Of a DNA stretch of 64,000 nt, positions 17,215 to 25,704 are shown in pieces (the first letter of the stretch is position 1; every line of letters begins with the position of its first letter). The notes beneath the pieces are model-generated. The model ran no database searches. It had not been told where the DNA came from and saw only the letters and a list, made by a program, of their open reading frames with translations. Position numbers and translations under genes: made by a program. The stretch comes from Lacibacter sp. H407 (GTDB lineage Bacteria; Bacteroidota; Bacteroidia; Chitinophagales; Chitinophagaceae), in contig NZ_JBBKTU010000001.1 of assembly GCF_037892605.1 (NCBI RefSeq), forward strand, positions 3,844,001 to 3,908,000, given 5' to 3'.

Positions 17215-17976
17215 ATGCAGCAGAAAATTATAGAGGTTAAGAATTTAGTGAAGAACTACGGCAGTTTCAAAGCTGTAAAAGGTATCAGCTTTGATGTGTA
17301 TGAAGGTGAAATATTTGGTTTGCTGGGTCCAAACGGCGCAGGTAAATCAACCACGCTGGAGATCATCGAAACACTACGTGAAAAAACCAGTGGTGAAATA
17401 CTGGTTGATGGATTGAACCTCGACACACAAGCAAATGAAATTAAAAAGATCATTGGTGTACAGTTGCAATCATCGGGTTATTATCCCGGGCTCACATTGA
17501 TCGAACTGATTCAATTGTTCAGCGGATTATATAACCGAAAAGTTGATGGTATGGCTTTGCTGAAAACAGTGAACCTGGAAGAAAAAGCCAAAGCAAAATA
17601 CAAAGAGATGAGTGGCGGACAGAAACAACGTTTCTCTGTAGCTACCACACTTATCAACGAACCAAAAATTGTTTTCTTAGATGAACCTACTACCGGACTT
17701 GATCCGCAGGCAAGAAGAAATTTGTGGGAGCTGATCCGGACTATTCAATCAAGAGGAACAACTGTGATCATTACCACACATTACATGGACGAAGCTGAAT
17801 ATCTTTGCGACCGTGTTGCTATCATCGACAGTGGTAACATTGTAGCAATGGATTCACCATCAAAACTTATTGACTCGTTGCTTGGAACAGGTTTTGAACG
17901 GCCTAAGCAAATGAAGGCGGCAAATTTAGAAGATGTATTTATTTCATTAACCGGTCATGCCCTGCGTGACGAATAA
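17215..17976 (+). CDS. ABC transporter ATP-binding protein (ABC-2/CcmA-like)
   Basis: A 253-residue ATPase with Walker A GPNGAGKST, Q-loop in GVQLQSSGYYP, signature MSGGQKQRF, Walker B IVFLDEPTTGLD and switch His in TTHYMDE. It belongs to the group that energises ABC-2 type exporters (DrrA/CcmA-like). The usual membrane permease is not next to it: the neighbours are the broken GNAT gene upstream (26 nt) and an FKBP gene downstream (20 nt). The partner must be encoded elsewhere or the subunit is shared. The substrate is unknown. Confidence 0.92.
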   Translation: MQQKIIEVKNLVKNYGSFKAVKGISFDVYEGEIFGLLGPNGAGKSTTLEIIETLREKTSGEILVDGLNLDTQANEIKKIIGVQLQSSGYYPGLTLIELIQLFSGLYNRKVDGMALLKTVNLEEKAKAKYKEMSGGQKQRFSVATTLINEPKIVFLDEPTTGLDPQARRNLWELIRTIQSRGTTVIITTHYMDEAEYLCDRVAIIDSGNIVAMDSPSKLIDSLLGTGFERPKQMKAANLEDVFISLTGHALRDE

Positions 17977-17996
17977 ATTTTTAATCAATTAATCAC

Positions 17997-18755
17997 ATGC
18001 GTATTCTTTCTCTTACAGTGTTATCATTATCTTTTGCTGTTGCAAGTGTTGCACAAAGCACAAAACCACCCGTTAAAAAAACCACCACTACCACAAAGCC
18101 GGCAGCAAAACCAGCCGCCAAGCCAGCCGCCCCAAAGCCACTACTTAAAAATGGCGTTGACAGTTTAAGCTATGCAATTGGAATGAATATCGGCGGCAAT
18201 ATGGCGGCTCAGGGAATTGAGAACTTAAATTATGTGGCATTAAACAAAGGCATCGCTGATGCGTTGAAAAAAAATACCACGCCATTAATGGATGAAAATA
18301 CTGCAAACATGACCATACAACAAAAACTACAGGAATTCATGGCAAAAAAGAATTCCGCTATAAAAGAAGAAGGAAAAAAATTCTTAGCTGAAAACAAAAA
18401 ACAACCCGGTGTAGTGGAACTGCCAAGTGGCATCCAGTACAAGATCATTACACAGGGAACAGGTGTTAAGCCAACACTAGAAGACACCATTAAAGTACAT
18501 TACCAAGGTACAAGACTAGACGGTTTTGAATTTGACAATTCATACAAACGTGGAGAACCGATCGAGTTTCAATTGAATGGACTGATTGAAGGATGGAAGC
18601 AAACAGTGGTACTGATGCCCGCAGGCAGCAAATGGCAACTGTTTATACCAAGTGATTATGCTTATGGCGATCGTGGTGCCGGTGCAGATATACCAGGTGG
18701 TGCTACATTAATTTTTGAATTGGAACTGCTGGATGTAAAGCAGGTGAAGAAATAA
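17997..18755 (+). CDS. FKBP-type peptidyl-prolyl cis-trans isomerase, exported
   Basis: A 252-residue protein with signal peptide (LTVLSLSFAVASVAQ), then a Lys/Pro/Ala-rich linker with a KPAAKPAAK repeat (about residues 24-46). An FKBP N-terminal dimerisation domain (about 50-130, LSYAIGMNIGGNMAAQGI) and a C-terminal FKBP catalytic domain (about 155-249) follow, with VHYQGTRLDGFEFDNSY, EPIEFQLNGLIEGW and FIPSDYAYGDRGAG. This is the Mip/FkpA layout: a periplasmic folding catalyst for envelope proteins. It is 20 nt after the ABC ATPase and so probably co-transcribed. Confidence 0.92.
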   Translation: MRILSLTVLSLSFAVASVAQSTKPPVKKTTTTTKPAAKPAAKPAAPKPLLKNGVDSLSYAIGMNIGGNMAAQGIENLNYVALNKGIADALKKNTTPLMDENTANMTIQQKLQEFMAKKNSAIKEEGKKFLAENKKQPGVVELPSGIQYKIITQGTGVKPTLEDTIKVHYQGTRLDGFEFDNSYKRGEPIEFQLNGLIEGWKQTVVLMPAGSKWQLFIPSDYAYGDRGAGADIPGGATLIFELELLDVKQVKK

Positions 18756-18765
18756 AAAAAAAACA

Positions 18766-18834
18766 TGGTTCATAGTTGATAGTTCATTGCAATGCTATTG
18801 ACCGTCAACTATGAACTATTAACCATCAACTACT
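18766..18834. repeat. Intergenic inverted repeat, GGTTCATAGTTGA family (copy 1)
   Basis: GTTCATAGTTGA (18768-18779) is matched exactly by its complement TCAACTATGAAC (18805-18816). The arms extend with near matches built of the same ATAGTTCAT words. A second member of this family follows the next gene (19357-19440). Confidence 0.6.
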
Positions 18835-19356
18835 ATGGACTTACGTTATCCCATTGGCAATTACGAACCAGCTCCTTACAGTGACGTATTGAAAGAAGAA
18901 CGTTTGGCTGACATTAAATTCTTGCCTGGCTTACTAGAACAGTCAATTGAGAATTTAGATGAAGCACCGTTAAACACGCCTTATCGTGATGGAGGATGGA
19001 CGGTGAAACAAGTTGTGCATCATGTAAGTGACAGTCACCTTAACGCATTGAGCCGGTTGAAGTTTACATTAACGGAAGACAATCCTACTGTAATGGGTTA
19101 TGATGAAGGTAAGTGGGCAGAGACAGCTGAGTACACGTTGTTGCCCATCAATGTTTCCTTAACAATGATCCATGCGATCCATGCAAAACTATATGCACTT
19201 TTTTCCAGTTTGAAAGATGAAGATTGGAAGAGAACTTATATTCACTCGCAATCAAAAAAGCAATTTGACCTCTGGTATTTGCTGGGCATGTATGCATGGC
19301 ATGGCAAACATCATGTGGCGCATATTACTTCGTTGCGTGAAAGGAAAGGATGGTGA
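18835..19356 (+). CDS. YfiT/DinB-family putative metal-dependent hydrolase or bacillithiol S-transferase-like protein
   Basis: A 173-residue four-helix-bundle protein of the DinB/YfiT superfamily. The N-terminal motif LRYPIGNYEPAPY is typical of YfiT. The predicted metal-binding histidines are in VVHHVSDSH (about residue 62) and WHGKHHVAHI (about residues 158-167). YfiT was annotated as a Ni-dependent hydrolase and relatives (BstA) transfer bacillithiol to electrophiles in detoxification; which applies here is not readable. The gene is bracketed on both sides by the same family of short inverted repeats. Confidence 0.85.
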   Translation: MDLRYPIGNYEPAPYSDVLKEERLADIKFLPGLLEQSIENLDEAPLNTPYRDGGWTVKQVVHHVSDSHLNALSRLKFTLTEDNPTVMGYDEGKWAETAEYTLLPINVSLTMIHAIHAKLYALFSSLKDEDWKRTYIHSQSKKQFDLWYLLGMYAWHGKHHVAHITSLRERKGW

Positions 19357-19440
19357 GGAAAGTTCATGGTTCATAGCTGATGGTTCATGGCTTGAAGCAT
19401 GTTTTACGATGAACAATGAACCATTAACAATGAACCGATC
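19357..19440. repeat. Intergenic inverted repeat, GGTTCAT family (copy 2)
   Basis: Repeated GGTTCATGG/GGTTCATAGC words on the left and AACAATGAACCATTAACAATGAACC on the right form an imperfect hairpin. It belongs to the same family as the element at 18766-18834. It ends one base before the Nudix start codon. Confidence 0.6.
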
Positions 19441-19989
19441 ATGAACTGGAAAACGATCTCTTCAAAATATTTATTTCAACGTGATTGGCTTACGCTTCGG
19501 GAAGATGTGTGCGAACGCCCCGATGGTAAGATCATTGATCCCTACTATGTCTACGAATTTCCGGAATGGGTGGCAGCATTGGCGCTAACAAAAGATGGGA
19601 AGGTGATCATGGTGCGACAATACCGTCATGCTTTGGGTGACACACTTATGGAGTTACCCGGCGGTTGTGTAGATGCATCGGATGCTTCCTATGAAAAAGC
19701 AATTGCAAGAGAATTACTTGAAGAGACCGGATACCGTTTTGATAAAATTGAATATCTCTGTCAAACATCAGCCAATCCTTCTACAAATAATAATTTACTC
19801 AGGGCTTATCTTGCCACTGGAGGTGAAAAAGTAACAGAGCAGAAACTGGATGAAGGCGAGGATATAGAAGTACACCTGCTTAGCATCGAAGAATTGAAAC
19901 AACTTATCCGTGAAAACAAATTGTTACAAAGTATGCACACTACGGCTTTGTTGTATGGGTTGGAAAAACTTGGTGAGCTGAAATACTAA
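19441..19989 (+). CDS. NUDIX hydrolase, ADP-ribose pyrophosphatase-like
   Basis: A 182-residue Nudix protein. The Nudix helix AIARELLEETGY (about residues 93-104) has the metal-binding REL..EE pattern, preceded by LPGGCVDASD. Compared with the standard Gx5Ex7REUxEExGU box, one residue is inserted and the first Glu is Asp or lost. The N-terminal part (VYEFPEWVAALALTKDGKVIMVRQYRH) fits the ADP-ribose/NDP-sugar pyrophosphatase group. It would hydrolyse a nucleoside diphosphate linked to another moiety in the cytoplasm. The upstream sequence is repeat-derived, so the promoter is unclear. Confidence 0.9.
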   Translation: MNWKTISSKYLFQRDWLTLREDVCERPDGKIIDPYYVYEFPEWVAALALTKDGKVIMVRQYRHALGDTLMELPGGCVDASDASYEKAIARELLEETGYRFDKIEYLCQTSANPSTNNNLLRAYLATGGEKVTEQKLDEGEDIEVHLLSIEELKQLIRENKLLQSMHTTALLYGLEKLGELKY

Positions 19990-20081
19990 GCACGAAGTAA
20001 GAAACAGGAAGTAAGAAGTATGCCCCGACTGACGCACTCATCTGCCAGAATTTATAAATGCCTATTTGCTTTTGATGATTG

Positions 20082-21386
20082 TTAATTGATTATTGCGTTC
20101 ACATCCACTTCTCCTACAAGAAACACACTCCCGCAAACTAAAATCAAATCATCGTTTGTTGCACATTCCAGTGCTGAAGCAATGGCTGCGTTTACGTTTT
20201 CAAATGTTTCTCCGTTGAGATCAAATGCTAAAGCATTTGCATGCAAATCAGCTTCCGGTAATGCTCTCGGAATATGTGCTTTGGTAAAATAGTATTGTGC
20301 ATTTTTTGGCAACAAGGCTAATACTTTCTCAATCTCCTTATCTTTTACCATGCCAATAACAATGTGCAGTTTGTTAAAGCTGCTCTCATTGAGTTGGGCA
20401 ACGATCTGTTTTACTCCATCTTCATTATGGCCTACATCCATTACTACGGTTGGATGTTCATGAATTACTTCCCATCGTCCATGCAACCCATTGATCTTTT
20501 TACTGGAAGCCAACGCTGTTTGTATATCTTCTTCCGAAATTTTCCAACCTTGTACCTGCAGTTGACGAACGGAAGAAAGAACGGTGAGAATATTTTTTGT
20601 TTGATAACCACCAGGCAGATCAAGTGTATAATGAAAATCAGTTTTTGTTTTCCGATCTCTTACATCAACTACCAACTGATGATCAACTGTTTTTTTACCT
20701 GTTACACTGAATTCATTGTATGCAAAATACAGAGGGGCCCTCATCATACTTGCTTTTTCTTCAAACACAGGTTTTGTTTCCGGTAATGTTTCGCCTACTA
20801 CAACAGGAATGGCTTGTTTAATGATCCCTGCTTTTTCAAACGCAATTTCTTCCAATGAATCCCCCAATAAATTCATATGATCCCAACCAATGTTGGTGAT
20901 GATGGAAAGTTCAGGTGTAATAATGTTCGTACTGTCTAATCGTCCGCCAAGTCCTACTTCAATTACGGCAACATCAACTTTCTCTTGTTTGAAATATTCA
21001 AATGCCATTGCAACGGTGATCTCAAAAAAGGAAGGTTCAATTTCTTCGATCAACGGTTGAATGTCTTTCGTAAAATCGACCACAAACTCTTTGCTGATCA
21101 TTTCACCATTCACTTTAATACGTTCACGAAAATCATGCAGGTGAGGAGAGGTGTACAGGCCTGTTTTGTAACCGGCTGTTTGCAAAATAGCTGCCAGCAT
21201 ATGACTTACCGAACCTTTGCCATTGGTACCGGCAACATGAATACTTTTAAACTGTTTGTACGGATCATTCAATGCTTCGCATAATGCGATGGTATTGTGC
21301 AGATCTTTTTTAATTGCAGCAGCACCAATTCGGCTGAACATGGGTAGCCGGGTAAAGAGATAATTGATCGTCTCCTCGTAAGTCAT
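20082..21386 (-). CDS. folC: Bifunctional folylpolyglutamate synthase/dihydrofolate synthase
   Basis: A 434-residue Mur-ligase-family enzyme. MTYEETINYLFTRLPMFSRIG is the usual FolC N-terminus, so I take the ATG at 21386. The P-loop VAGTNGKGSVSHML lies near residues 48-61, and YTSPHLHDFRERI and EVGLGGRLDSTN follow; the C-terminal domain has VMDVGHNEDGVKQ. It adds glutamate to dihydropteroate and folates in the cytoplasm. A longer start at 21449 would overlap the histidine kinase gene and run through a perfect -7 box at 21391-21398. The kinase ends 37 nt upstream. Confidence 0.95.
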   Translation of the reverse strand: MTYEETINYLFTRLPMFSRIGAAAIKKDLHNTIALCEALNDPYKQFKSIHVAGTNGKGSVSHMLAAILQTAGYKTGLYTSPHLHDFRERIKVNGEMISKEFVVDFTKDIQPLIEEIEPSFFEITVAMAFEYFKQEKVDVAVIEVGLGGRLDSTNIITPELSIITNIGWDHMNLLGDSLEEIAFEKAGIIKQAIPVVVGETLPETKPVFEEKASMMRAPLYFAYNEFSVTGKKTVDHQLVVDVRDRKTKTDFHYTLDLPGGYQTKNILTVLSSVRQLQVQGWKISEEDIQTALASSKKINGLHGRWEVIHEHPTVVMDVGHNEDGVKQIVAQLNESSFNKLHIVIGMVKDKEIEKVLALLPKNAQYYFTKAHIPRALPEADLHANALAFDLNGETFENVNAAIASALECATNDDLILVCGSVFLVGEVDVNAIIN

Positions 21387-21390
21387 GCAG

Positions 21391-21398
21391 CAAAGATA
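21391..21398 (-). promoter_or_regulatory. -7 box (TATCTTTG) immediately upstream of folC
   Basis: An exact TAnnTTTG box on the minus strand, only 4 nt from the folC ATG, implying a leaderless or nearly leaderless message. folC may therefore be transcribed independently of the kinase gene upstream. Confidence 0.55.
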
Positions 21399-21423
21399 GA
21401 AGTTGAATGCACTGGTTGATGCA

Positions 21424-22764
21424 TCAGGCACGTGGTAAAGTAAATGCAAAAGTGCTGCCCTTTCCCAATTCGCTTTCTACATGGATGTTGCCACCGTTTT
21501 TCTTAAGAAATTCTTTACAGATCATCAAACCTAAACCGGTTCCGGCTTCATTTGATGTTCCTTTGGTGGTAAAATGTTCGTCGCCAAATAATTTATTGCG
21601 GCTCTCTTCACTCATTCCCGTGCCCGTGTCACTTACAAGTACCTCCACTGTTTCTTCATCCTGTTTTACATCCACAATTACTTCGCCTTCTTTTGGTGTG
21701 AATTTAATTGCATTGCTGATGAGGTTACGCAACACCACTTCGATCATTTCTTTATCAGCATATATATAAACGGGTTTCTCGGCTTTTGTTTTCAGATACA
21801 CCTGCTTATTTTCTGCCTGCAGCCGAACAACCTGTTGCACATCCTGAATGAGTTTGTTCATATCGATCAACTGCGGTGAAACTGATTCACCCTTCATCTG
21901 ACTCTTGGCCCATTGCAGCAAGTTCTCCATTAAATCGGTGGTGTAATGAAGATCTTTCACCACATCCGGGATCAATACTTTAATTTCTTCAGCAGGCAGA
22001 TCATATTGCTCCACACTTTTAAACAGGTTTCGTAAACCATAGAGTGGCGTACGCAGATCATGAGAGATCACAGAAAATAATTTCGACTTCAGATTATTTA
22101 ATTCAGCGAGTTCTTCTTTCTGTTTTTCGATTTCCTGTGTATATCGGTAAAGCTCTTCGTTGCTGTTCAATATCTCTGCCTGATAATCCTTGTTTTCTTT
22201 TTTGATCAGAAAAAGGCCAATGAAAATCAACGCAACCGACAGAACATGATTAAACACATAAAACGGGTAATTGATATCCTTCATCACAAATTCATAGTTC
22301 TGCTGAACAACAAATACAGCGAAATAGCAGATCAACGAAAAGCCGATTGCCTGCAAGATCAAACTGAGTTTTTGTAAAAAGAAAACAGCAAATACGGCAT
22401 ACAGAATAAAGAATAATTCAATGCCAACATCAATACTATCTATGTACACCAATGAAGTAATGGCAGGATACAAAATAAAATACCACAGCATCGCAAAATC
22501 GTAACGGCGGTAATAGTTTGCAACCAATACAACGAAACTGATAAAAGCAGGAGCTGCTGCAACGATCCATGCAATTACAGGTAAATAGCCTTTGTTGAGA
22601 ATAGCCACTACCGGAATAATAATCCCTGTAAGTAAGCCAATAAAATTAAGTGTGTTGAAAATACCTAAGCGGCGTGCGGCGTAACCATCGAGTTCATCTG
22701 TATAACCAATTTTCTTGATGCGGCTGATTGCATCAGACAATAGCGATAACCTAATCATCTTCAT
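21424..22764 (-). CDS. Membrane sensor histidine kinase
   Basis: A 446-residue kinase. About six membrane segments at residues 30-195 form the input domain, followed by a coiled coil (about 200-235), a HisKA domain with the phosphoacceptor in SVISHDLRTPLYGLRN (about residues 225-240), and a HATPase_c domain with the N box NLISNAIKFT, G1 DTGTGMSE and G2 GTGLGLMICKEF. No PAS, HAMP or receiver domain is seen. No response regulator is next to it, so it is an orphan kinase; the membrane domain gives no ligand hint. It lies between the TonB-like gene and folC on the same strand. Confidence 0.92.
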   Translation of the reverse strand: MKMIRLSLLSDAISRIKKIGYTDELDGYAARRLGIFNTLNFIGLLTGIIIPVVAILNKGYLPVIAWIVAAAPAFISFVVLVANYYRRYDFAMLWYFILYPAITSLVYIDSIDVGIELFFILYAVFAVFFLQKLSLILQAIGFSLICYFAVFVVQQNYEFVMKDINYPFYVFNHVLSVALIFIGLFLIKKENKDYQAEILNSNEELYRYTQEIEKQKEELAELNNLKSKLFSVISHDLRTPLYGLRNLFKSVEQYDLPAEEIKVLIPDVVKDLHYTTDLMENLLQWAKSQMKGESVSPQLIDMNKLIQDVQQVVRLQAENKQVYLKTKAEKPVYIYADKEMIEVVLRNLISNAIKFTPKEGEVIVDVKQDEETVEVLVSDTGTGMSEESRNKLFGDEHFTTKGTSNEAGTGLGLMICKEFLKKNGGNIHVESELGKGSTFAFTLPRA

Positions 22765-22960
22765 GATCCTGCGTTTTTAAAGGGAATAGATAATAACTGA
22801 TGGTGTTTTGATCAGTGTCAACGGATGGTAGGAGAAATTCGAAGGTTACGGGCATAAACATACGTAGGAAACATACGAGTCGGATGTACTTTTCTTTTTT
22901 TTGATTGAATGGTAAAATAAACGGATAAACTGAGTTTGTTTTGGTTCAATAGGACACGTC

Positions 22961-22998
22961 AAAAAAAACCGCATCATTTGCGTAAACAAATGATGCGG
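22961..22998 (-). terminator. Rho-independent terminator of the TonB-like gene
   Basis: CCGCATCATTTG (22969-22980) and CAAATGATGCGG (22987-22998) form a perfect 12-bp stem with a 6-nt loop. On the minus strand it is followed by eight T (A-run at 22961-22968). It ends the transcript whose stop codon is at 23023. Confidence 0.92.
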
Positions 22999-23022
22999 CT
23001 ATAAATTAAAAAGTGAATCTAA

Positions 23023-23904
23023 TTAATCGTTCACTTTAAAATTGAACTGAACCGTAACTGTCGACTCGGTCGTTGACTTATCAAATTGAATATTTCGTAA
23101 GTACTCTGTAATTGCTGTTGCATAAGCCTGATTTACGGACGTAGAACGTGGACCAATGCGTACAAAAGTTCCTTTTCCTTCAGGCGATACTTTAATGATA
23201 GCGTAAATGGTTGCTTTTTCAAGATCACCACCAAACGAATAGTATTTAATGATCTTACGATTGCCGCTTGTAACTATTGGTCCACCGGTTCCTGTTCCAC
23301 CAGAGCCATTGTAATTATCACTGTTGGGGTTGCCACCGGCTTTTCCCTGATCACCTGTGCCACCGGCAACACCTTGGTTGCGGCTGTTGTTATAAGTATC
23401 AGAATTATTGCCACCTGTTCCAGTGCCACCACCATATACCGCTTTCGGTTTCGGAGGAGCCGGTTTCGGATTTACAACTGTTGTAGTTGCAGGCTTTGTG
23501 GTTGCCACCGGCGGATTATCTTTTGGAACCACTTTGGTCGGCTTGGTTACTTTCGCAGGTTTGTTTACTTCCGGTGCATCTTCATCATCCCGCTCACTCA
23601 GTTCTTTTTCCGTTTCATCAACAGCTGCTGCAATTTGTTGTTGCGGCGGTGTAGTAGTTGTTTCCGGAATGGATTCGGGAGCTGGCTCGTCGGGTATCAA
23701 TGGTTGCACATCTCCAAAACCAATATCGCTATTGCCAAGATTTACTTCAATGCCTTCTTCCAATGGAGGAGGAGTAGGCACCGCCATTGCAATGGTAAGC
23801 ACGAAAAACAAAAAAAGCAATACTGCATGTACCACAACGGTTACTGCTGCTGCTTTGTAATTTTTTTGTGTGTCGATTTGCTGCATGGATGAAGTTTGAT
23901 ACAT
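23023..23904 (-). CDS. TonB-like energy transducer protein
   Basis: A 293-residue protein from the ATG at 23904; 23886 is also possible. One membrane anchor near residues 17-41 (AAVTVVVHAVLLFLFFVLTIAMA) is followed by acidic and Pro/Thr/Lys-rich spacer (about 42-165). A Gly/Asn-rich region comes next, then a C-terminal folded domain of about 90 residues (KYYSFGGDLEKATIYAIIKV to VTVQFNFKV). The layout is that of TonB/TolA-like proteins that span the periplasm and drive receptors. No exbB or exbD is adjacent; in many Bacteroidota they precede such a gene. The C-terminal domain is only loosely TonB-like, so partner and target are inferred. Confidence 0.75.
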   Translation of the reverse strand: MYQTSSMQQIDTQKNYKAAAVTVVVHAVLLFLFFVLTIAMAVPTPPPLEEGIEVNLGNSDIGFGDVQPLIPDEPAPESIPETTTTPPQQQIAAAVDETEKELSERDDEDAPEVNKPAKVTKPTKVVPKDNPPVATTKPATTTVVNPKPAPPKPKAVYGGGTGTGGNNSDTYNNSRNQGVAGGTGDQGKAGGNPNSDNYNGSGGTGTGGPIVTSGNRKIIKYYSFGGDLEKATIYAIIKVSPEGKGTFVRIGPRSTSVNQAYATAITEYLRNIQFDKSTTESTVTVQFNFKVND

Positions 23905-23993
23905 CGAATTTAGCTCTTTTATAAGTAACGATGGAAAACCATGCCACATTGCATAACGGATGTGAAGCTTTTATGAAAACGTTAGCACTTGGC

Positions 23994-24707
23994 TTAGAGC
24001 TTTTTATAAATTGAATAGGGCAGCCATTTAAACAACCATGCAACAATCGCCCATCGTTTAGTGATCTGCACCCGTCGCTTTTTCTTTTCAATGGCCTCCA
24101 CCATTTGTGTGGTTGCTTTCGCAAGTGGCGCCATCCAGAATAATTTATTTCCCTTGGCCATATCGGTAAGTACAAAACCGGGTTGTATATCTGTTATGAA
24201 GATCGGCAGTTTCATACGATAAGCTTTAATGCTCAATGCCTCCATATAGTTGCTCATGTACGCTTTGCTGGCTCCGTATGCAGGCGCCCAACTATTACCA
24301 CGATAAGCTGAAATGGATGATATGGCGGCAATTTGTCCATATCCCTGCTTTACAAAATAGTTGAACGCATAATTGGTTGTTTCGGCAAAGCCATTAACGT
24401 TGATAAGTGTTGTTTTTTTATCCATCTCCCAATTCAATTCCTTACTTGCTTCACCATATCCGCTGTTGTAAATAAACAGATCCATGCCTTGCAGCTGATC
24501 AATTAACTTTTCGAAATGAAGAATGTTTTCGGAGCCGGCTACATCAAATGCTGCGGAGAAAACCTGTTGTGGATATTGATGTTGCAGTTCATCGAGTAAA
24601 TGTTTTCGCCGGCCGGTAATGCCAACCATGTTACCTGCTTTGAGATAACGCAGCGCCAATTCTTTTCCGATGCCGGATGTTGCACCAATGATAATGACCT
24701 TCTTCAT
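23994..24707 (-). CDS. SDR family NAD(P)-dependent oxidoreductase
   Basis: A 237-residue classical short-chain dehydrogenase. The nucleotide-binding GATSGIGKELA lies at residues 8-18, followed by TGRRKHLLD (Arg suggests NADP(H)), NSGYGEAS in place of NNAG, ISSISAYRG with the catalytic Ser, and YGASKAYMS with Tyr and Lys. The substrate is unknown. It follows the DMT transporter gene with an 8-nt gap, so the two are co-transcribed, but no shared pathway is evident. Confidence 0.9.
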   Translation of the reverse strand: MKKVIIIGATSGIGKELALRYLKAGNMVGITGRRKHLLDELQHQYPQQVFSAAFDVAGSENILHFEKLIDQLQGMDLFIYNSGYGEASKELNWEMDKKTTLINVNGFAETTNYAFNYFVKQGYGQIAAISSISAYRGNSWAPAYGASKAYMSNYMEALSIKAYRMKLPIFITDIQPGFVLTDMAKGNKLFWMAPLAKATTQMVEAIEKKKRRVQITKRWAIVAWLFKWLPYSIYKKL

Positions 24708-24715
24708 ACAGTCAA

Positions 24716-25627
24716 TTATTTTCGTTTCAACAGTACACTGTTGTCAATCGCCAATCCGGCAACAATCAACAGAAAACTGATGATGTGAATATAACTGATT
24801 TTTTCACCAAGAATAATGACCGCTTCAATGCTGCTGAAAATAGGAATGAGATTACCAAACAAAGCTGTTCGTCCGGCACCCAATTCTTTAATGGAACGAT
24901 TCCAGAATAAAAATGCGATCACGGAAGTTCCTAAACCGAGATATAAAATAACAGAACCCGTTTGCCAGGTCCATTGTATCGGTTTTACATACGCAGCTTC
25001 AATAAAAAAAGCCGGAATTAACAACGCTGTGCCGATACAGAAGACAAAAAACAAAAAGCCAACTGCTGAAATGTCTTTCGGCTTTTTACGTGCCATAATA
25101 TTGTAGATAGCAAAGCTTAACGCACCGAGTAGTACCCATCCGTCACCTTTTGTGAATTGCAGATGCAACAGGTTTTGAAAACTCCCTTTGCTCAACAGAA
25201 AAAAGATACCTGCAATGCACAAAACAATTCCGATGATGCGCCGCCATTGAATATGTTCTTTTAAAAAATAATGCGCCAGAATGATAGACATGATGGGAGA
25301 CGAAGTGGTACCGATCAATGCGAGGTTAATGGCTGTTGAGCTATGTCCTGCTATATAAACAAACGTGTTAAAGAGACTGATGCCCGTTAACCCTGTCCAG
25401 AAAAAATAAGCTTTATTTTGCTGTACGATCTTCCACGATGGTTTAATATGTTTCCATGCTACCGGCAACAATAAGATGCAAGCTGTAAGCCAACGGAAAA
25501 AAGCCAGAGCAACCGGGGGAATATCATTGATCACCGCACGGGCTACGATAAAATTACCGCTCCAGATGATCGTGGCAGCCACGGCCAGGAGAATGCCGAG
25601 CACAATGTGGTTTTGGTTGGGCTTCAT
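24716..25627 (-). CDS. DMT family transporter (two EamA domains)
   Basis: A 303-residue membrane protein with ten predicted segments arranged as two EamA repeats. The first repeat starts with IWSGNFIVARAVI near residues 20-32, the second near residue 155; the terminal segment is IHIISFLLIVAGLAIDNSVLL. Family members export amino acids, nucleotides or other small metabolites; the substrate is not predictable. A perfect -7 box lies 4 nt from the ATG. Confidence 0.9.
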   Translation of the reverse strand: MKPNQNHIVLGILLAVAATIIWSGNFIVARAVINDIPPVALAFFRWLTACILLLPVAWKHIKPSWKIVQQNKAYFFWTGLTGISLFNTFVYIAGHSSTAINLALIGTTSSPIMSIILAHYFLKEHIQWRRIIGIVLCIAGIFFLLSKGSFQNLLHLQFTKGDGWVLLGALSFAIYNIMARKKPKDISAVGFLFFVFCIGTALLIPAFFIEAAYVKPIQWTWQTGSVILYLGLGTSVIAFLFWNRSIKELGAGRTALFGNLIPIFSSIEAVIILGEKISYIHIISFLLIVAGLAIDNSVLLKRK

Positions 25628-25631
25628 GTTT

Positions 25632-25660
25632 CAAATATAGATGCCTTGCGGAGTTTGCAA
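25632..25660 (-). promoter_or_regulatory. Promoter of the DMT-SDR pair
   Basis: On the minus strand TTG (25658-25660), 18 nt, then TATATTTG (25632-25639), an exact TAnnTTTG box only 4 nt before the ATG at 25627. The message would be nearly leaderless. Confidence 0.6.
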
Positions 25661-25704
25661 TGGTGCGGGAAAACTTATTTCATATGAAATGTATCAACGG
25701 TTGA

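Noticed and set aside
23374-23892. Plus-strand reading frames opposite the TonB-like gene
   Set aside because: They are antisense products of the proline- and glycine-rich linker, with Cys/His/Arg-rich nonsense composition.
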